A stretch of 48,328 bases of DNA from Ignatzschineria cameli (GCF_003121895.1 NZ_QEWW01000010.1:1-48328), one strand, 5' to 3'. Shown: positions 8,818 to 18,602, counted from the stretch's first letter. The notes: generated from the sequence alone by a model not told the origin. A program made the numbers and translations.

Positions 8818-9579
8818 ATGTCCCAGAACCGAGCATTTAAAGAGACCTTAGCTCCCAAGAGCAATCTCCCACGAAAGATAGATCGCTTACGCCGCCTCTT
8901 GATCGGATTCTTGATCGGATTTTTAGTTGCACTCCTGCTCTTCTTTATCATCGGCAATACTATTATTCACTATCAGAGCGAGCAATATCGGCAATTAAGC
9001 GATAAGGCAACTGAGAAGATCGATCTGATCATTGTCTTAGGCGCAAAGATTGAAGGCGATCCCCTTCGCCCAACAGCCACATTGGCAGAACGTCTCGATT
9101 TAGCCTTTCACTATTGGCAGCAACATCCTGATCTGCTTATTATCACCTCTGGAGGTTACCCTGACTCACTGCCAGAGAGTGAAGCCACCGTGATGAAGCG
9201 TTATCTCCTCGATCTTGGCGTTCCCGATGAGAAGATCTTAGTTGAAGAGAGCTCTACCCGAACTGCCGAGCAATTTATCAAGAGCGATCAGGTGCTACAA
9301 AAAGCGGGGATTACGGTGAAAAACCCCTTAATTATCACCAATGACTTTCATCTTCCTCGATCATTGATGTTAGCACAGCGAAGCGCACTCCCTTGGGAGG
9401 CAATCTATGGATTAGGGAGCCCAACGCCCCAGAGAATCAAACCTTGGTTGATCGCCCATATTCGCGAACCACTCGCTTACCTTAACTCTTGGTTACGAGA
9501 TTATCCTCAAACAGAAGCACTCACCGACAATCAATCAGCGCCACAAGCGGTTAAAATGGAGAGTGAAGATAGTGAGTAA
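8818..9579 (+). CDS. YdcF/ElyC/SanA-family (DUF218) membrane-anchored protein
   Basis: A 253-residue protein with one N-terminal transmembrane segment (about residues 27-47: LLIGFLIGFLVALLLFFIIG) and a DUF218 domain outside it. The domain starts at DLIIVLGAKI and includes TATLAERLDLA, ITSGG, SEATVMKRYLLDLGVP and ITNDFHLPR, the usual DUF218 landmarks. Relatives such as SanA and ElyC act in envelope integrity and lipid-carrier metabolism; this member's substrate is unknown. I start at the ATG at 8818 because the AGAAGG SD lies 7 bases upstream; an in-frame TTG two codons earlier is too close to it. Follows the glyA terminator, so it probably has its own promoter. Convergent with the sel1 gene. 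Confidence 0.85.
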   Translation: MSQNRAFKETLAPKSNLPRKIDRLRRLLIGFLIGFLVALLLFFIIGNTIIHYQSEQYRQLSDKATEKIDLIIVLGAKIEGDPLRPTATLAERLDLAFHYWQQHPDLLIITSGGYPDSLPESEATVMKRYLLDLGVPDEKILVEESSTRTAEQFIKSDQVLQKAGITVKNPLIITNDFHLPRSLMLAQRSALPWEAIYGLGSPTPQRIKPWLIAHIREPLAYLNSWLRDYPQTEALTDNQSAPQAVKMESEDSE

Positions 9580-9631
9580 AAATAGAACGTAAAAGTAGCC
9601 GCTCACAACCCTTTAAAAGAGAGTCAACCCC

Positions 9632-9664
9632 CTATTTAGTCTCTATTTATTCTCTATTTGATCT
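9632..9664. repeat. 11 bp tandem repeat spanning the sel1 stop codon
   Basis: Three copies, CTATTTAGTCT, CTATTTATTCT and CTATTTGATCT. The third covers the last codons and the TAG stop of the sel1 gene on the minus strand, so the repeat continues from the coding region into the 3' flank. Confidence 0.9.
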
Positions 9665-12600
9665 CTGCTTCAGGTTCTGCTTCCATCTCGATCTCCTCCG
9701 CTACTTCTGCCGCTGCTTCTTCTGAAGCCGCTAACCCTGCCTCATAACTCCAATCCTTGAGTGCTTCTATCGCCAATGAATTGCCATGTTGAGCGGCCAC
9801 TAAGAGGAGACGCTGAGCTTCTGCAAAATCTTCAAGCGTCATCGGCTTCAATAATCCCCGATATAGAATCTCTGCCTGTTTATATTTAGCTAAAGCATGG
9901 TGACTTCCTGTCATCAGATCAGTCTGATCGTAATAATCGAATGCGCGCTGATAGTCGGGCGTTATCCCCCCTATCCCAAAGTAGAGTAAATCACCGGCAA
10001 GATGGGCGGTATTGCTATCCCCTAATGCAGCACCCTTTTCAAAGTAGGAGAGTGCCTTCACATAATCGGGTGTTATTCCATACTGCTCCTCTCGATAGAG
10101 ATTTCCAAGACGATTATAGGCATCCGCAATCCCCAACTCACCCGCTAATTGATAGTAATAGAGCGCCTTTTCAAGATTAGGACGGATATAACGGCCATTG
10201 AGATAATACTCCCCCATACGATAGGCTGCGTAATGATTTCCCGCATCGAGATCTTGTAAGGTCTCTACTATCACCCATTGATCAGGATAATCGCGACGAT
10301 TTTGATAACGCTCTGCTAACTGACTGAGCGCAAATCGTTGTGGCGGCGTTAAAAGATCAAAAGGATAATCTAACGCTGAAAGCTGCTCTAAAGTAGCGCC
10401 ATAGAGGTAGATCTCCATTAAATATGGGAGCGAATATGGCGTTGAATAGAGAAACGCCGAAGTTGCAATACGACTCTCTGAAGCTGATGGCGCTAGCTTC
10501 TCTGTCAGCGCTGCATACTCACTCTCTGCTTGTTTGAGGAGTTTTGCTACCACCTTATTATCCACCGTATATTTGAGAGATTGTTGATACCAATAGTGCG
10601 CTTTTTGAGGATTACCGATAAAGTCGATCCCATTCTCCTGCCAGAGCTCTGCAAGCATCAAGCAGATCTCTGCCCGTGCGCTATTATCCAGAATGCCCTC
10701 TATCTCATCATTGCGCTTTATAAATTCCTGATAAGCAGTTGGGCCGATAGGATACTCAGGCGCAATTGCTAAATATTGTCGAGAGAGTGAATCTAAGGCA
10801 TCAAGATCAGCTAAACTGACCTTATCATAGGTGCGAGGTAAAAGATGGCGATAGAGCTGAATCAGAGAGATATAATCCCCTTCTTCGCCCGCCTCTTGCC
10901 AGAGCTGTAAAGCTTCTGCTTGAGCCTCTTTCTCCCTTTGAGCATAACGGGTCTCGGCAAGTAATCGTTTAACGATCGGTTGCGATTTTCCCAACTCTAA
11001 TGCAATTGCATAACTCTTTTCAAAACCAGGCGCTGCCATCTGCTCGCCAGCTATCTTATAATCGCGCTGATAGAGAGCAAGAAGCGTACGAAGAGCTGCT
11101 ATTCGCGTCGCGGTCTCATTTCTCTCTTCTGCCGCGATAGCCTGCAATTGGGTAATGGCAAATTGTAGCTGCTCAAGATCTAATCTGGCATCCATCGCTT
11201 CATTCGAGCTAGCATCTAATGCCCGCTGAGATTGTGCTACTAAAATCGCCATCAGTGCAACTTGAAAATCGGGCTGTTGATAGCGCTCATCCTCATCGCT
11301 GAGCTTTAAGAGTCGCTCAAGATAATCGGCACGCTCCTCCCCCTCGAGGAGCTGCAATAGCGCTAGCTCCGCCTTTAATTCTCCCTTTTGAAGCGCCGCT
11401 TCATAGTAGTAATGTGCCATTGAAAGATCATAAGGACCTTCATCTGAGCGATATTGCTGAGCGTGATGATCCCCTAAGGCTAATAGTGCCGTAGGATCAC
11501 CCGCCGCGGCTGGTTGGTAGAGGCTTTCATAGCGCTCTACTCGCCCCTCAATCGCCCCTTTAAAGCGAGGAGAGGCTTTGTCATACCAGGCAAGTGCTAA
11601 CTCCCAATTTGGGGCAATAACAACCGTTCCTTGCTGATCGATCACCCCCTCTTGAGCAATAACACCAAAGTAAAAGGCAGCATCTCGATCACCACTTTCC
11701 GCCGCACGCTGTAGCCATTCATATGCCAGTTTTTGATCCTCTTTCACCCCCATGCCATTTTGATATGCTCGACCCACCTCCAACATCGCTTGACCATTGC
11801 CCTTCTGAGCGAGGAGGATATTGTGATCAAAAGCATCCATCTGCCGAAGATCGTAGCTCGCACTACTATTGGGATCATTCTCAAGCGCAAATTGATAGTA
11901 GTAACGCGCCTTCTCTCGACTCTCGGCAATACGATCACCTTTAAGATAGCGATCCGCTAAACGCTGTGTCTCCCAGTCTCGATGAGTAATCTCAACATAG
12001 ATAATATGGTAACGATTGAAGCGCTCACGCGTTGCTTCATCTAGCGTCATCTCGTATGCATATTGATTGTAGTAAGCCTGTATTGCTGCTATTGATCCCG
12101 CCTCTGCAGCCTCGATCAAGAGAGCGTCAGCCTTTTCAAGATCAATTAAAGCACCATACTCACCATAACGGTAGATCTGAGATTGTAGATAGAGTGCTTC
12201 AGCATCATTTTGCGCAACGCCTTGCTGAATCGCCTCATATCGCTCTAACCGCTCTTCTGCTTCTCGAAGATGATACTTAGCAAATCGATAATCGGGATCA
12301 CTCAATTGCTGATAATAGAGAATCGCTTGGCGATCGCTCTCTCCCGGCGCTAAAAGGGTAGGCGCATTCTGCTCGTAGTAGATCTCAGCAAGCTGATAGA
12401 GCGCCTCATCCTCCCCTAATTGTGCCGCCTGCTCTAACCAAAAGAGTCGATCTTGTTGAGATCCCCCCAAGGTGGCAATTAGAAGGGCATCCTCCTCCCA
12501 ATAGCGATCTGCTAACTGATAGAGTGCCGGAAGATAATGATTCTTCGCCAACTTCTGCACTATAAGATATCCCGCACCATCGCCCGTCATAATCTGATTG

Positions 12601-15011
12601 CGTGCAATATAGTATTGAGCAAATTCAGGTAGCTCACCTGCTTTAGCCTCATAATGAGTCTTCAATGCTTCAAAGGCAGCAGGATTACTCGGGATCAACT
12701 GCTCACCATACCAACTCTGTAACGCAGGAAGTTCCTCTATCACCTGAAATAGGCTCTGATAAGCCCGATCAGTCTCATCACTATTGAGAAATCGAGAACG
12801 ATCATCAAAGTTTTCTTGAAGATCTAAAAAAGCTTCGGCAAGCTCCGCTTCTGTTAAGAAAAGTGTCTGAATTTGTTGTAGATTGTGGCTCGCGGCTCTC
12901 AGGTAGCGCTCTTGAACCGCTTCATCAACACCCATTTCCCCTGAAGCTAACAACATCGGCACTTTAGCTAATGCAATCTCTGCCTCTGCCGCATGAAGAT
13001 GAGCCTGCTCACTGAGATCAGAAGCCCCGCGATAGTAACTGCTTGCCAATTCTAATAGGTGATTTAATGCTTCCGCTTGATCCTCTGTGACACAGTGATC
13101 CTCTTTCACTTGTGCTAGTAGAGTCCAATATTGCGCCATATATCGATCTGCAAGAAGATAACTATAACGTGATTCATATCCTTCAATCCCGAGCAGTAAT
13201 TCTAGGCGATCTAATAGATGATCAAAGAGAAGTGTTGAGATAGCCTCATCGCTTAAAAGTGCACCTTTTTGAGTTGCCTCTAGTGCCATCTTCTCAGCAA
13301 GCGCTGGTATAAGTGCAACTTCATAGAGTTCTAACAGCGTTATTGGCGATAGATCAGTCCTACGCGCTTTGATCTCATCTTCTCTATCCTTACCATGATT
13401 AGAGTGATCACTATTTGACGGCAAGATCTGCTGAAAACCATCACTCTCAAGATAGAGCGCTATAACCCCTTCTAACCCTTGCAAGGTGCTCTCCATCGCT
13501 TCTGATTGCAAGTAGTAACCCATCGCCGCACTAGGATCTCGCTCCACACCAAAACCTAATCGGTAATAATCGGCTAGATCGAGAAGTAATTGTTGATGTG
13601 ACGCTACATTGTCAATTCCCTGCTGTAGCATCTTCAATGCCATTTTAGGATCTTTAGTAACCCCTAACCCTTGCTTATAAGCCTCTGCTAACTCAAGATA
13701 GGGCTGTGACTCATTTGGGGCAACCCGCTGCCACTCAATCAGCCACTCGTAGAGCTCCTTCTCAATTATTGCAAGCGGTCGGCTACTCTCATTCCACCAA
13801 CCTACATTAGAGAGCTCATCATAGAGACGATCAACCACAGCTTTAATGGAGCGTGAATCTCCTAAGCGAGCGCCTTGCAACTCATATTGCGCAATCACAG
13901 AGCTATCATCATTCCATCCATAGTTGAAAGAATCACTCAGCCAATGAATCGCAGGAAGATACTCCTCTTTTGCTGCTAACTGCATCGATTGCTTCGCTTG
14001 TGAATCATTCTCCTCCACCTGCATCAATCCTAATGCATACCATGCCTCGCCGGTTCCTAAATGGGCAAGCATCTCCCTATAATGCGCTACTTTTGCAGGA
14101 TCTTTCTCGCTCCCTTCGCCCCCTTCATAGTGATAGATCAGTTGCAGTAAGGCGGGAACAGAGCCCTTTGTCCCAGCACTCTCTAAATTAGTTAGATAGC
14201 GACCATACTGCTCAGGGGTCATAATGCGGTAGAAAGAGTGCTCTTTGGGGAAAAGATCGGTCAATTGCGTGAATATCGCAAAGTTCTCTAATATGATCGC
14301 TTCATAGGTTGCTGCTTTGATCGGATCGATCTCTAAGCCATATCCCCCCTCGCTATAGAGTGTTGCTAGCCCCAACACAGCGGGCATAAAACCCTTGGCA
14401 TAACTCTCTTCGAGTAGCGCTACCGCACGCGGATAGTTAGGCTCTGAATCATTAAACGGGAAGGAATAGATCGATAGACTTGCTAAAATCATCCCCGCTA
14501 ACCCGGCATTAGAGCCATTCTCTGCTAAAATCTCCGTTAATTGTTTAAAGAGACGATCTCTCAACGCTTCTGTAAAGAATGTTGCCGGCACCCCCTCCTC
14601 TTCAATCATATTGATCGCTAGAAGAATCACCGCATCCTCTATCCCGGCATCGCTTGCCGCTAATAGAAGTTCTAACCCCGATCGATCCTTCTCTGTTACC
14701 GGTAATTTTTCTGCCAAACGGAGATAGCCTAAATTGTAGAGCGCCTCAGCATTTCCCGCCTCTGCGGCTTTGAGTAACCATCTTGTCGCTTGCTGATCAT
14801 TTTGCGGAACACCCACCCCATAGTAGTAGAACATCCCCACAATAAAGGCGGCATTACTATCGCTTTCTGATTCTGCGACAAAGTGTTGATACGCCTGCTC
14901 CCCCTCGCCTGCTATTAAGGCATCAAATCCTGAAACGATATCACCCATCGCGCTAGGAGAGGAGAGATAGAGAAGAGAGGTCATCGCTAGCGAGAGGGTC
15001 AGTTTTTTCAT
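9654..15011 (-). CDS. Giant secreted Sel1-like (TPR-type) repeat protein
   Basis: A 1785-residue protein with a signal peptide (MKKLTLSLAMTSLLYLSSPSA, probable cleavage near residue 23), so exported to the periplasm or beyond. Most of the chain is helical Sel1-like repeats with the A..LG..Y..G.GV..D...A..W...AA..G pattern. The clearest are at the N-terminus (residues ~53-90), in the middle (GRAYQNGMGVKEDQKLAYEW) and near the C-terminus (three or four in a row after MGEYYLNGRYIRPN). It ends in a Glu/Ala-rich acidic tail. Sel1 repeats are protein-interaction scaffolds; no catalytic domain was seen, so no function is assigned. It is many times longer than typical SLR proteins. It has a weak SD (AAGG) and stands alone between two convergent or unrelated units. 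The frame is open throughout. Confidence 0.85.
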   Translation of the reverse strand: MKKLTLSLAMTSLLYLSSPSAMGDIVSGFDALIAGEGEQAYQHFVAESESDSNAAFIVGMFYYYGVGVPQNDQQATRWLLKAAEAGNAEALYNLGYLRLAEKLPVTEKDRSGLELLLAASDAGIEDAVILLAINMIEEEGVPATFFTEALRDRLFKQLTEILAENGSNAGLAGMILASLSIYSFPFNDSEPNYPRAVALLEESYAKGFMPAVLGLATLYSEGGYGLEIDPIKAATYEAIILENFAIFTQLTDLFPKEHSFYRIMTPEQYGRYLTNLESAGTKGSVPALLQLIYHYEGGEGSEKDPAKVAHYREMLAHLGTGEAWYALGLMQVEENDSQAKQSMQLAAKEEYLPAIHWLSDSFNYGWNDDSSVIAQYELQGARLGDSRSIKAVVDRLYDELSNVGWWNESSRPLAIIEKELYEWLIEWQRVAPNESQPYLELAEAYKQGLGVTKDPKMALKMLQQGIDNVASHQQLLLDLADYYRLGFGVERDPSAAMGYYLQSEAMESTLQGLEGVIALYLESDGFQQILPSNSDHSNHGKDREDEIKARRTDLSPITLLELYEVALIPALAEKMALEATQKGALLSDEAISTLLFDHLLDRLELLLGIEGYESRYSYLLADRYMAQYWTLLAQVKEDHCVTEDQAEALNHLLELASSYYRGASDLSEQAHLHAAEAEIALAKVPMLLASGEMGVDEAVQERYLRAASHNLQQIQTLFLTEAELAEAFLDLQENFDDRSRFLNSDETDRAYQSLFQVIEELPALQSWYGEQLIPSNPAAFEALKTHYEAKAGELPEFAQYYIARNQIMTGDGAGYLIVQKLAKNHYLPALYQLADRYWEEDALLIATLGGSQQDRLFWLEQAAQLGEDEALYQLAEIYYEQNAPTLLAPGESDRQAILYYQQLSDPDYRFAKYHLREAEERLERYEAIQQGVAQNDAEALYLQSQIYRYGEYGALIDLEKADALLIEAAEAGSIAAIQAYYNQYAYEMTLDEATRERFNRYHIIYVEITHRDWETQRLADRYLKGDRIAESREKARYYYQFALENDPNSSASYDLRQMDAFDHNILLAQKGNGQAMLEVGRAYQNGMGVKEDQKLAYEWLQRAAESGDRDAAFYFGVIAQEGVIDQQGTVVIAPNWELALAWYDKASPRFKGAIEGRVERYESLYQPAAAGDPTALLALGDHHAQQYRSDEGPYDLSMAHYYYEAALQKGELKAELALLQLLEGEERADYLERLLKLSDEDERYQQPDFQVALMAILVAQSQRALDASSNEAMDARLDLEQLQFAITQLQAIAAEERNETATRIAALRTLLALYQRDYKIAGEQMAAPGFEKSYAIALELGKSQPIVKRLLAETRYAQREKEAQAEALQLWQEAGEEGDYISLIQLYRHLLPRTYDKVSLADLDALDSLSRQYLAIAPEYPIGPTAYQEFIKRNDEIEGILDNSARAEICLMLAELWQENGIDFIGNPQKAHYWYQQSLKYTVDNKVVAKLLKQAESEYAALTEKLAPSASESRIATSAFLYSTPYSLPYLMEIYLYGATLEQLSALDYPFDLLTPPQRFALSQLAERYQNRRDYPDQWVIVETLQDLDAGNHYAAYRMGEYYLNGRYIRPNLEKALYYYQLAGELGIADAYNRLGNLYREEQYGITPDYVKALSYFEKGAALGDSNTAHLAGDLLYFGIGGITPDYQRAFDYYDQTDLMTGSHHALAKYKQAEILYRGLLKPMTLEDFAEAQRLLLVAAQHGNSLAIEALKDWSYEAGLAASEEAAAEVAEEIEMEAEPEAEIK

Positions 15012-15311
15012 AGAGGCCTTATCAGAGGAGAAAGTAAAAGGGAGATCGCAATCACAATCACAATCACAATCACAATCACAATCACAAAAAAATAGTGGAA
15101 ATTATGACATAAATTTCCACTAAAATATCTACCTAAAAGAGTTTAATCACCCTCAATGTCATATCATGAGATTCAATTTAAAGATTTCCTGACCTAGATC
15201 TGATATCTCTCTGATATCTCCCCAACATCTCTTCAACATCTCTAAAGTATCTTTCTGATATATTATTTATCTCATTAATAGTATTATTAATAATCTTATT
15301 AATATTCCACC
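15012..15311. other. Gene-free gap upstream of sel1
   Basis: Should contain the sel1 promoter. Holds the 6 bp repeat at 15051-15086, degenerate CTGATATCTCT/CAACATCTCT repeats at about 15200-15245 and ATTAATA-rich sequence at 15260-15305 next to the dbpA stop. No ORF or RNA gene was seen, and no clear terminator for dbpA. Confidence 0.6.
15051..15086. repeat. 6 bp tandem repeat, 6 copies
   Basis: Six exact copies of ATCACA followed by an A7 run, 40-75 bases upstream of the sel1 start codon. A simple-sequence tract this close to a start could change length by slippage and alter promoter or leader spacing. Confidence 0.95.
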
Positions 15312-16712
15312 CTATCTTAAGACTCTCGCACGACACTCAATCCCCTTAATTGGGCGACGCCAGATCTGATCTACCGCTAATTTTGCCACCTTACGGCTCA
15401 CGGCAACATAAGCCTTCATCGGCATAAGGGTAATCTTCCCCACATCACTGCCTGCTATCTCTTGATGAGCAGTAAGCGCACCTAAGATATCTCCGGCACT
15501 GATCTTCGCTTTGCGTCCCTCATTGATCTCAATCGTGACCATCTCTGCTTTTAAGGGCGCTCTAGGAGCGGTAGATCTCTCATCTAATTCTGTTGCCGAT
15601 AAACGGGAAATGGTCTCCCCTAATGCCGCTTCGATCATCTCGATCCGTTGCTGCTTCTCTGTCAAAGAGAAGGTAAAGGCGCGCCCCTCCTTCCCTGCTC
15701 GTCCTGTACGCCCAATTCGATGAATATAGACCTCAGGGTCGAAGGGGACATCAAAGTTAAGAACCAAAGAGAGATCATCAATATCGAGCCCTCTTGCAGC
15801 AACATCGGTGGCCACCAAGACTCGGCAACTCCGATTGCTAAATTGAATAAGGACTTGGTCTCGATCTTTTTGATCGAGATCGCCATGGAGCGCTAAAGCA
15901 TCAATTCTCTGCTCTTGCAGAAATGTGGCCACTTCAATGGTGGTTGCAATGGTATTACAGAAGATCACACAAGAGGGTGGCTGATATTGATAAAGAAGTG
16001 CTGCCGTCGCCGCAAGCTTATCGCGCCCATCATCGAGCAGAATGACCGATTGGGCAATTTTAGGCTGATTCTCTGCAACCGCTTCCACAACCACCTCTTT
16101 CGGTCGATGCTGAAATTGACGGCTCATTCGGCGTATCTCTTCTGGAAAAGTGGCGGAAAAGAGGAGCGTCTGTCGCTTTTTAGGCAGGTAACTAATGATC
16201 TGAGCAACCTCATCGGCAAATCCCATATCGAGCATCCGATCTGCCTCATCGAGTACTAAGACCGCTACTTCGGAAAGATCGAGCGTACCGCGCCCTAAAT
16301 GATCGAGCAATCGCCCCGGCGTTCCGACAGCAATATGGGGTGCATGTTGTGAAAGAGCGTGAATCTGCCGATGAATCGGAGCGCCTCCACAGATTGCCGA
16401 AATTTTTAAGTTGGGCAGATAACGCCCTAATCGCCGAATCTCTTGACGAACCTGCTCAGCAAGCTCTCTTGTCGGACAGATCACCAATCCTTGTGTTGTA
16501 AAGCGCTTCAGATCGATCTTTTCCAGAAGGCCGATACCAAAAGCCGCGGTTTTACCACTTCCTGTCTGCGCCTGACCGATCAGATCTTGCCCCTTTAAGA
16601 TGGCCGGGAGCGAACTCGCCTGAATCGGGGTCATCTGGTGATATCCCAACGCCTCTAAATTTTGTAGTTGCGCTTTAGGAAGGGAGAGATCAGTAAAATT
16701 TATAGTAGACAC
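15312..16712 (-). CDS. dbpA: ATP-dependent RNA helicase DbpA
   Basis: A 466-residue DEAD-box helicase (E. coli DbpA 457) that acts on 23S rRNA hairpin 92 during 50S assembly. The Q motif precedes Walker A AQTGSGKT (48-55), followed by PTRELAEQ, TPGRL, DEAD (155-158), SAT, and the helicase C motifs ATDVAARGLD and HRIGRTGRAG. The last ~75 residues (from about EMVTIEINEGRKAKIS) are the DbpA RNA-binding domain, which separates it from RhlE and SrmB. It starts with GTG; the SD is weak (GTGAG). Monocistronic by position, with 299 bases to the sel1 start and a divergent neighbour at 16978. Confidence 0.95.
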   Translation of the reverse strand: MSTINFTDLSLPKAQLQNLEALGYHQMTPIQASSLPAILKGQDLIGQAQTGSGKTAAFGIGLLEKIDLKRFTTQGLVICPTRELAEQVRQEIRRLGRYLPNLKISAICGGAPIHRQIHALSQHAPHIAVGTPGRLLDHLGRGTLDLSEVAVLVLDEADRMLDMGFADEVAQIISYLPKKRQTLLFSATFPEEIRRMSRQFQHRPKEVVVEAVAENQPKIAQSVILLDDGRDKLAATAALLYQYQPPSCVIFCNTIATTIEVATFLQEQRIDALALHGDLDQKDRDQVLIQFSNRSCRVLVATDVAARGLDIDDLSLVLNFDVPFDPEVYIHRIGRTGRAGKEGRAFTFSLTEKQQRIEMIEAALGETISRLSATELDERSTAPRAPLKAEMVTIEINEGRKAKISAGDILGALTAHQEIAGSDVGKITLMPMKAYVAVSRKVAKLAVDQIWRRPIKGIECRARVLR

Positions 16713-16977
16713 AAATAGGACTCACTTATCAATAGAAACAAAGAGAGATGATACTGAAATTTAGCCAGAATAACATCTCTTATTCCTCTCTCCTGCATCT
16801 CAAATCCCACCAAGCCCTCGATCCTGACCCTGATCATCAACCTTATGTAGCGATAGTATGATTGACAACAAATAGATCGACATAGGATCAATAGGTTATA
16901 ATAATGATCTTTTAGTTAGCCCTCTCTAGTCAAAATTTTGAAAAGAGAATCTGATATTTAAAGCGGAGAGAAGATCG

Positions 16978-17553
16978 ATGAGTTCAATCAATAGTAATGG
17001 CATTCTACTTTTAATCACGATCTTTACCCTCATACCGATGATCAGCTCCCTATTTTCGCAGGAATATAATACCTTTCTTCGCCCGACTGCTGGCATCTCC
17101 ATCAATGCCACTTTTGGCTTCTTTGCACTCATCTCAAGTGAGCTTCTCTTACTCTTTCTCATCCTGATCGGCTCTGCAATCGGATATTTTCTCTCGGTCT
17201 ATATTATTGAAGTGGTCCATCATTATCGATTTGGAAATCCCAAAAAGCCCGAGCCACCCGCCGGCAATCATTCAGACTTACAAACGGGATTGAAAGAAAA
17301 ACACTCTCCAGCAAAAGCAGTGAGAGAGATGCAACTACAACTCCCTGCGCAACCGGCAACACCCCTGAAAAAATCGAGATCATCCCCTAAAAAGGGGAAA
17401 AAGGTAGCATCAGAAGTGAAAACGCTGATCGATATTATTGAAGAGGGATCAGTGAGTGAATATCTTCAACAAAGGCGAGAAGCGCGACGGAAAGCGGTAT
17501 TAACGAGAATCGAACAGCAACAGAAGCAGAAACAACAGCCGCAACAGAAATAA
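16978..17553 (+). CDS. Hypothetical inner-membrane protein with basic C-terminal tail
   Basis: A 191-residue protein I do not recognise with certainty. Two predicted transmembrane helices are at about residues 8-28 and 45-78 (LLLITIFTLIPM..., FFALISSELLLLFLILIGSAIGYFLS). This two-helix N-terminus is LapA-like in layout, but the match is weak. Residues ~85-191 are hydrophilic and Lys/Gln-rich, ending in a KQKQQPQQK-type low-complexity tail, probably cytoplasmic. A short helical stretch around residues 148-175 (TLIDIIEEGSVSEYLQQRREARRK) is the only part that looks folded. SD GGAGAG supports the start. Its stop codon abuts the terminator shared with the convergent met operon. Confidence 0.75.
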   Translation: MSSINSNGILLLITIFTLIPMISSLFSQEYNTFLRPTAGISINATFGFFALISSELLLLFLILIGSAIGYFLSVYIIEVVHHYRFGNPKKPEPPAGNHSDLQTGLKEKHSPAKAVREMQLQLPAQPATPLKKSRSSPKKGKKVASEVKTLIDIIEEGSVSEYLQQRREARRKAVLTRIEQQQKQKQQPQQK

Positions 17554-17572
17554 AAAAAGGGGCGATGCCCCT
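17552..17572 (-). terminator. Intrinsic terminator of the met operon
   Basis: A short GC-rich stem (AGGGGC, loop of 3, GCCCCT) is followed on the minus strand by seven U residues. It overlaps the stop of the convergent gene at 16978-17553 and may weakly stop that transcript too, although the plus-strand side lacks a clean U-run. Confidence 0.8.
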
Positions 17573-17580
17573 CTCATTCT

Positions 17581-17612
17581 CTGATGTAAGCTGATGTGAT
17601 ACTGATGTGATG
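17581..17612. repeat. Degenerate 10-11 bp tandem repeat, 3 copies
   Basis: CTGATGTAAG, CTGATGTGATA and CTGATGTGATG in a row, between the terminator and the metQ stop. Confidence 0.75.
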
Positions 17613-17666
17613 CGGATACTAACGCTTAACTACATCGATATCATGAAGCCTATGATCAGAGCAATC

Positions 17667-18527
17667 CTATCGCTCCCAGGCTTTTGGGAGAATAAAACCA
17701 TCGAAAAGCGGTTCACTTTTAATATAACTCTCAAATTCCGAAGATTCATAAGCTGACTTAAGTGCTTGCGCCCACGGTTTTTCTACATCATCTTCTCTAA
17801 TGACAATAATAACAACATGTTCTGCCGGCGTCTTCTCAACGACCAGACCATCACTAATTTTTAAACCAGCACTTGCAACATAGTTACCATTAATCACGGC
17901 ATAATCCACCTCATCTAGAACACGTAAGCCTTGCGCTGGATCTAAGGCTATCACTTCAATACCATTGAGCGATTTAATATCATTGACACTAAATCTTGAG
18001 ACATCATCATTTGTCACCTCAACCCAGCTAATCGATTCTAATATTCGAGCGGCTCTCTCTCCATTGACAGGATCATTAGGAATTGCAACTCTCATTCCTG
18101 CTCTAACCTCATCTAAAGATTGATATTTATTAGAACGTAAAGATTGTGGTGCGCTAGCAGTATCCGCAAGCTTTACCATATTCCCTTTAAGCTCCTGATT
18201 CATCTTCTTCATATACGCTTCACTCTGATGACCGGCAACATCAATATCTCCACCGATTAATGCTGGATTGATCTGCATATTTTGTGAAAAAATCTTCACA
18301 CGAACATCATATCCCTCTTTCTCTAAAATAGGTTTTATCCCATACTCAAATTGCTCAGCATAAGTAGAGGGGCCGAATCCTAAAACGATCGTCTTCTCAT
18401 CTGACTTTCCACATGCCATCACTAAGGAACCAATCACAATCACTAATGCCCATCGACTAATATTCTTATAAAACTGTATCCCTCTTTTTGATAATCGCTT
18501 TCTCAAATACTCCGACCAGACCCTCAT
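17667..18527 (-). CDS. metQ: Substrate-binding lipoprotein of methionine-type ABC transporter
   Basis: A 286-residue NlpA/MetQ-family lipoprotein. I start at the ATG at 18527, which has a strong SD (AAGGAG, 7 bases away), rather than an upstream in-frame start without one. The signal peptide ends in a lipobox, LVMAC, with the lipid-modified Cys39. The mature part begins with VLGFGPSTYAEQFE and contains the family landmarks AGHQSEAYMKKMN, IPNDPVNGERAARIL and YAVINGNYVASAGL. Members bind D/L-methionine or related sulfur compounds and deliver them to MetI/MetN. Last gene of metN-metI-acyl-CoA dehydrogenase-metQ; an enzyme gene between metI and metQ is unusual and suggests an organosulfur substrate. 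The terminator is at 17552-17572. Confidence 0.9.
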   Translation of the reverse strand: MRVWSEYLRKRLSKRGIQFYKNISRWALVIVIGSLVMACGKSDEKTIVLGFGPSTYAEQFEYGIKPILEKEGYDVRVKIFSQNMQINPALIGGDIDVAGHQSEAYMKKMNQELKGNMVKLADTASAPQSLRSNKYQSLDEVRAGMRVAIPNDPVNGERAARILESISWVEVTNDDVSRFSVNDIKSLNGIEVIALDPAQGLRVLDEVDYAVINGNYVASAGLKISDGLVVEKTPAEHVVIIVIREDDVEKPWAQALKSAYESSEFESYIKSEPLFDGFILPKAWER

Positions 18528-18602
18528 CTTTATTCTCCTTATTTTTATAATTACGTATATACAATTACATACAACTTCGATCAATTCTTGGCGATAATCG
18601 CT

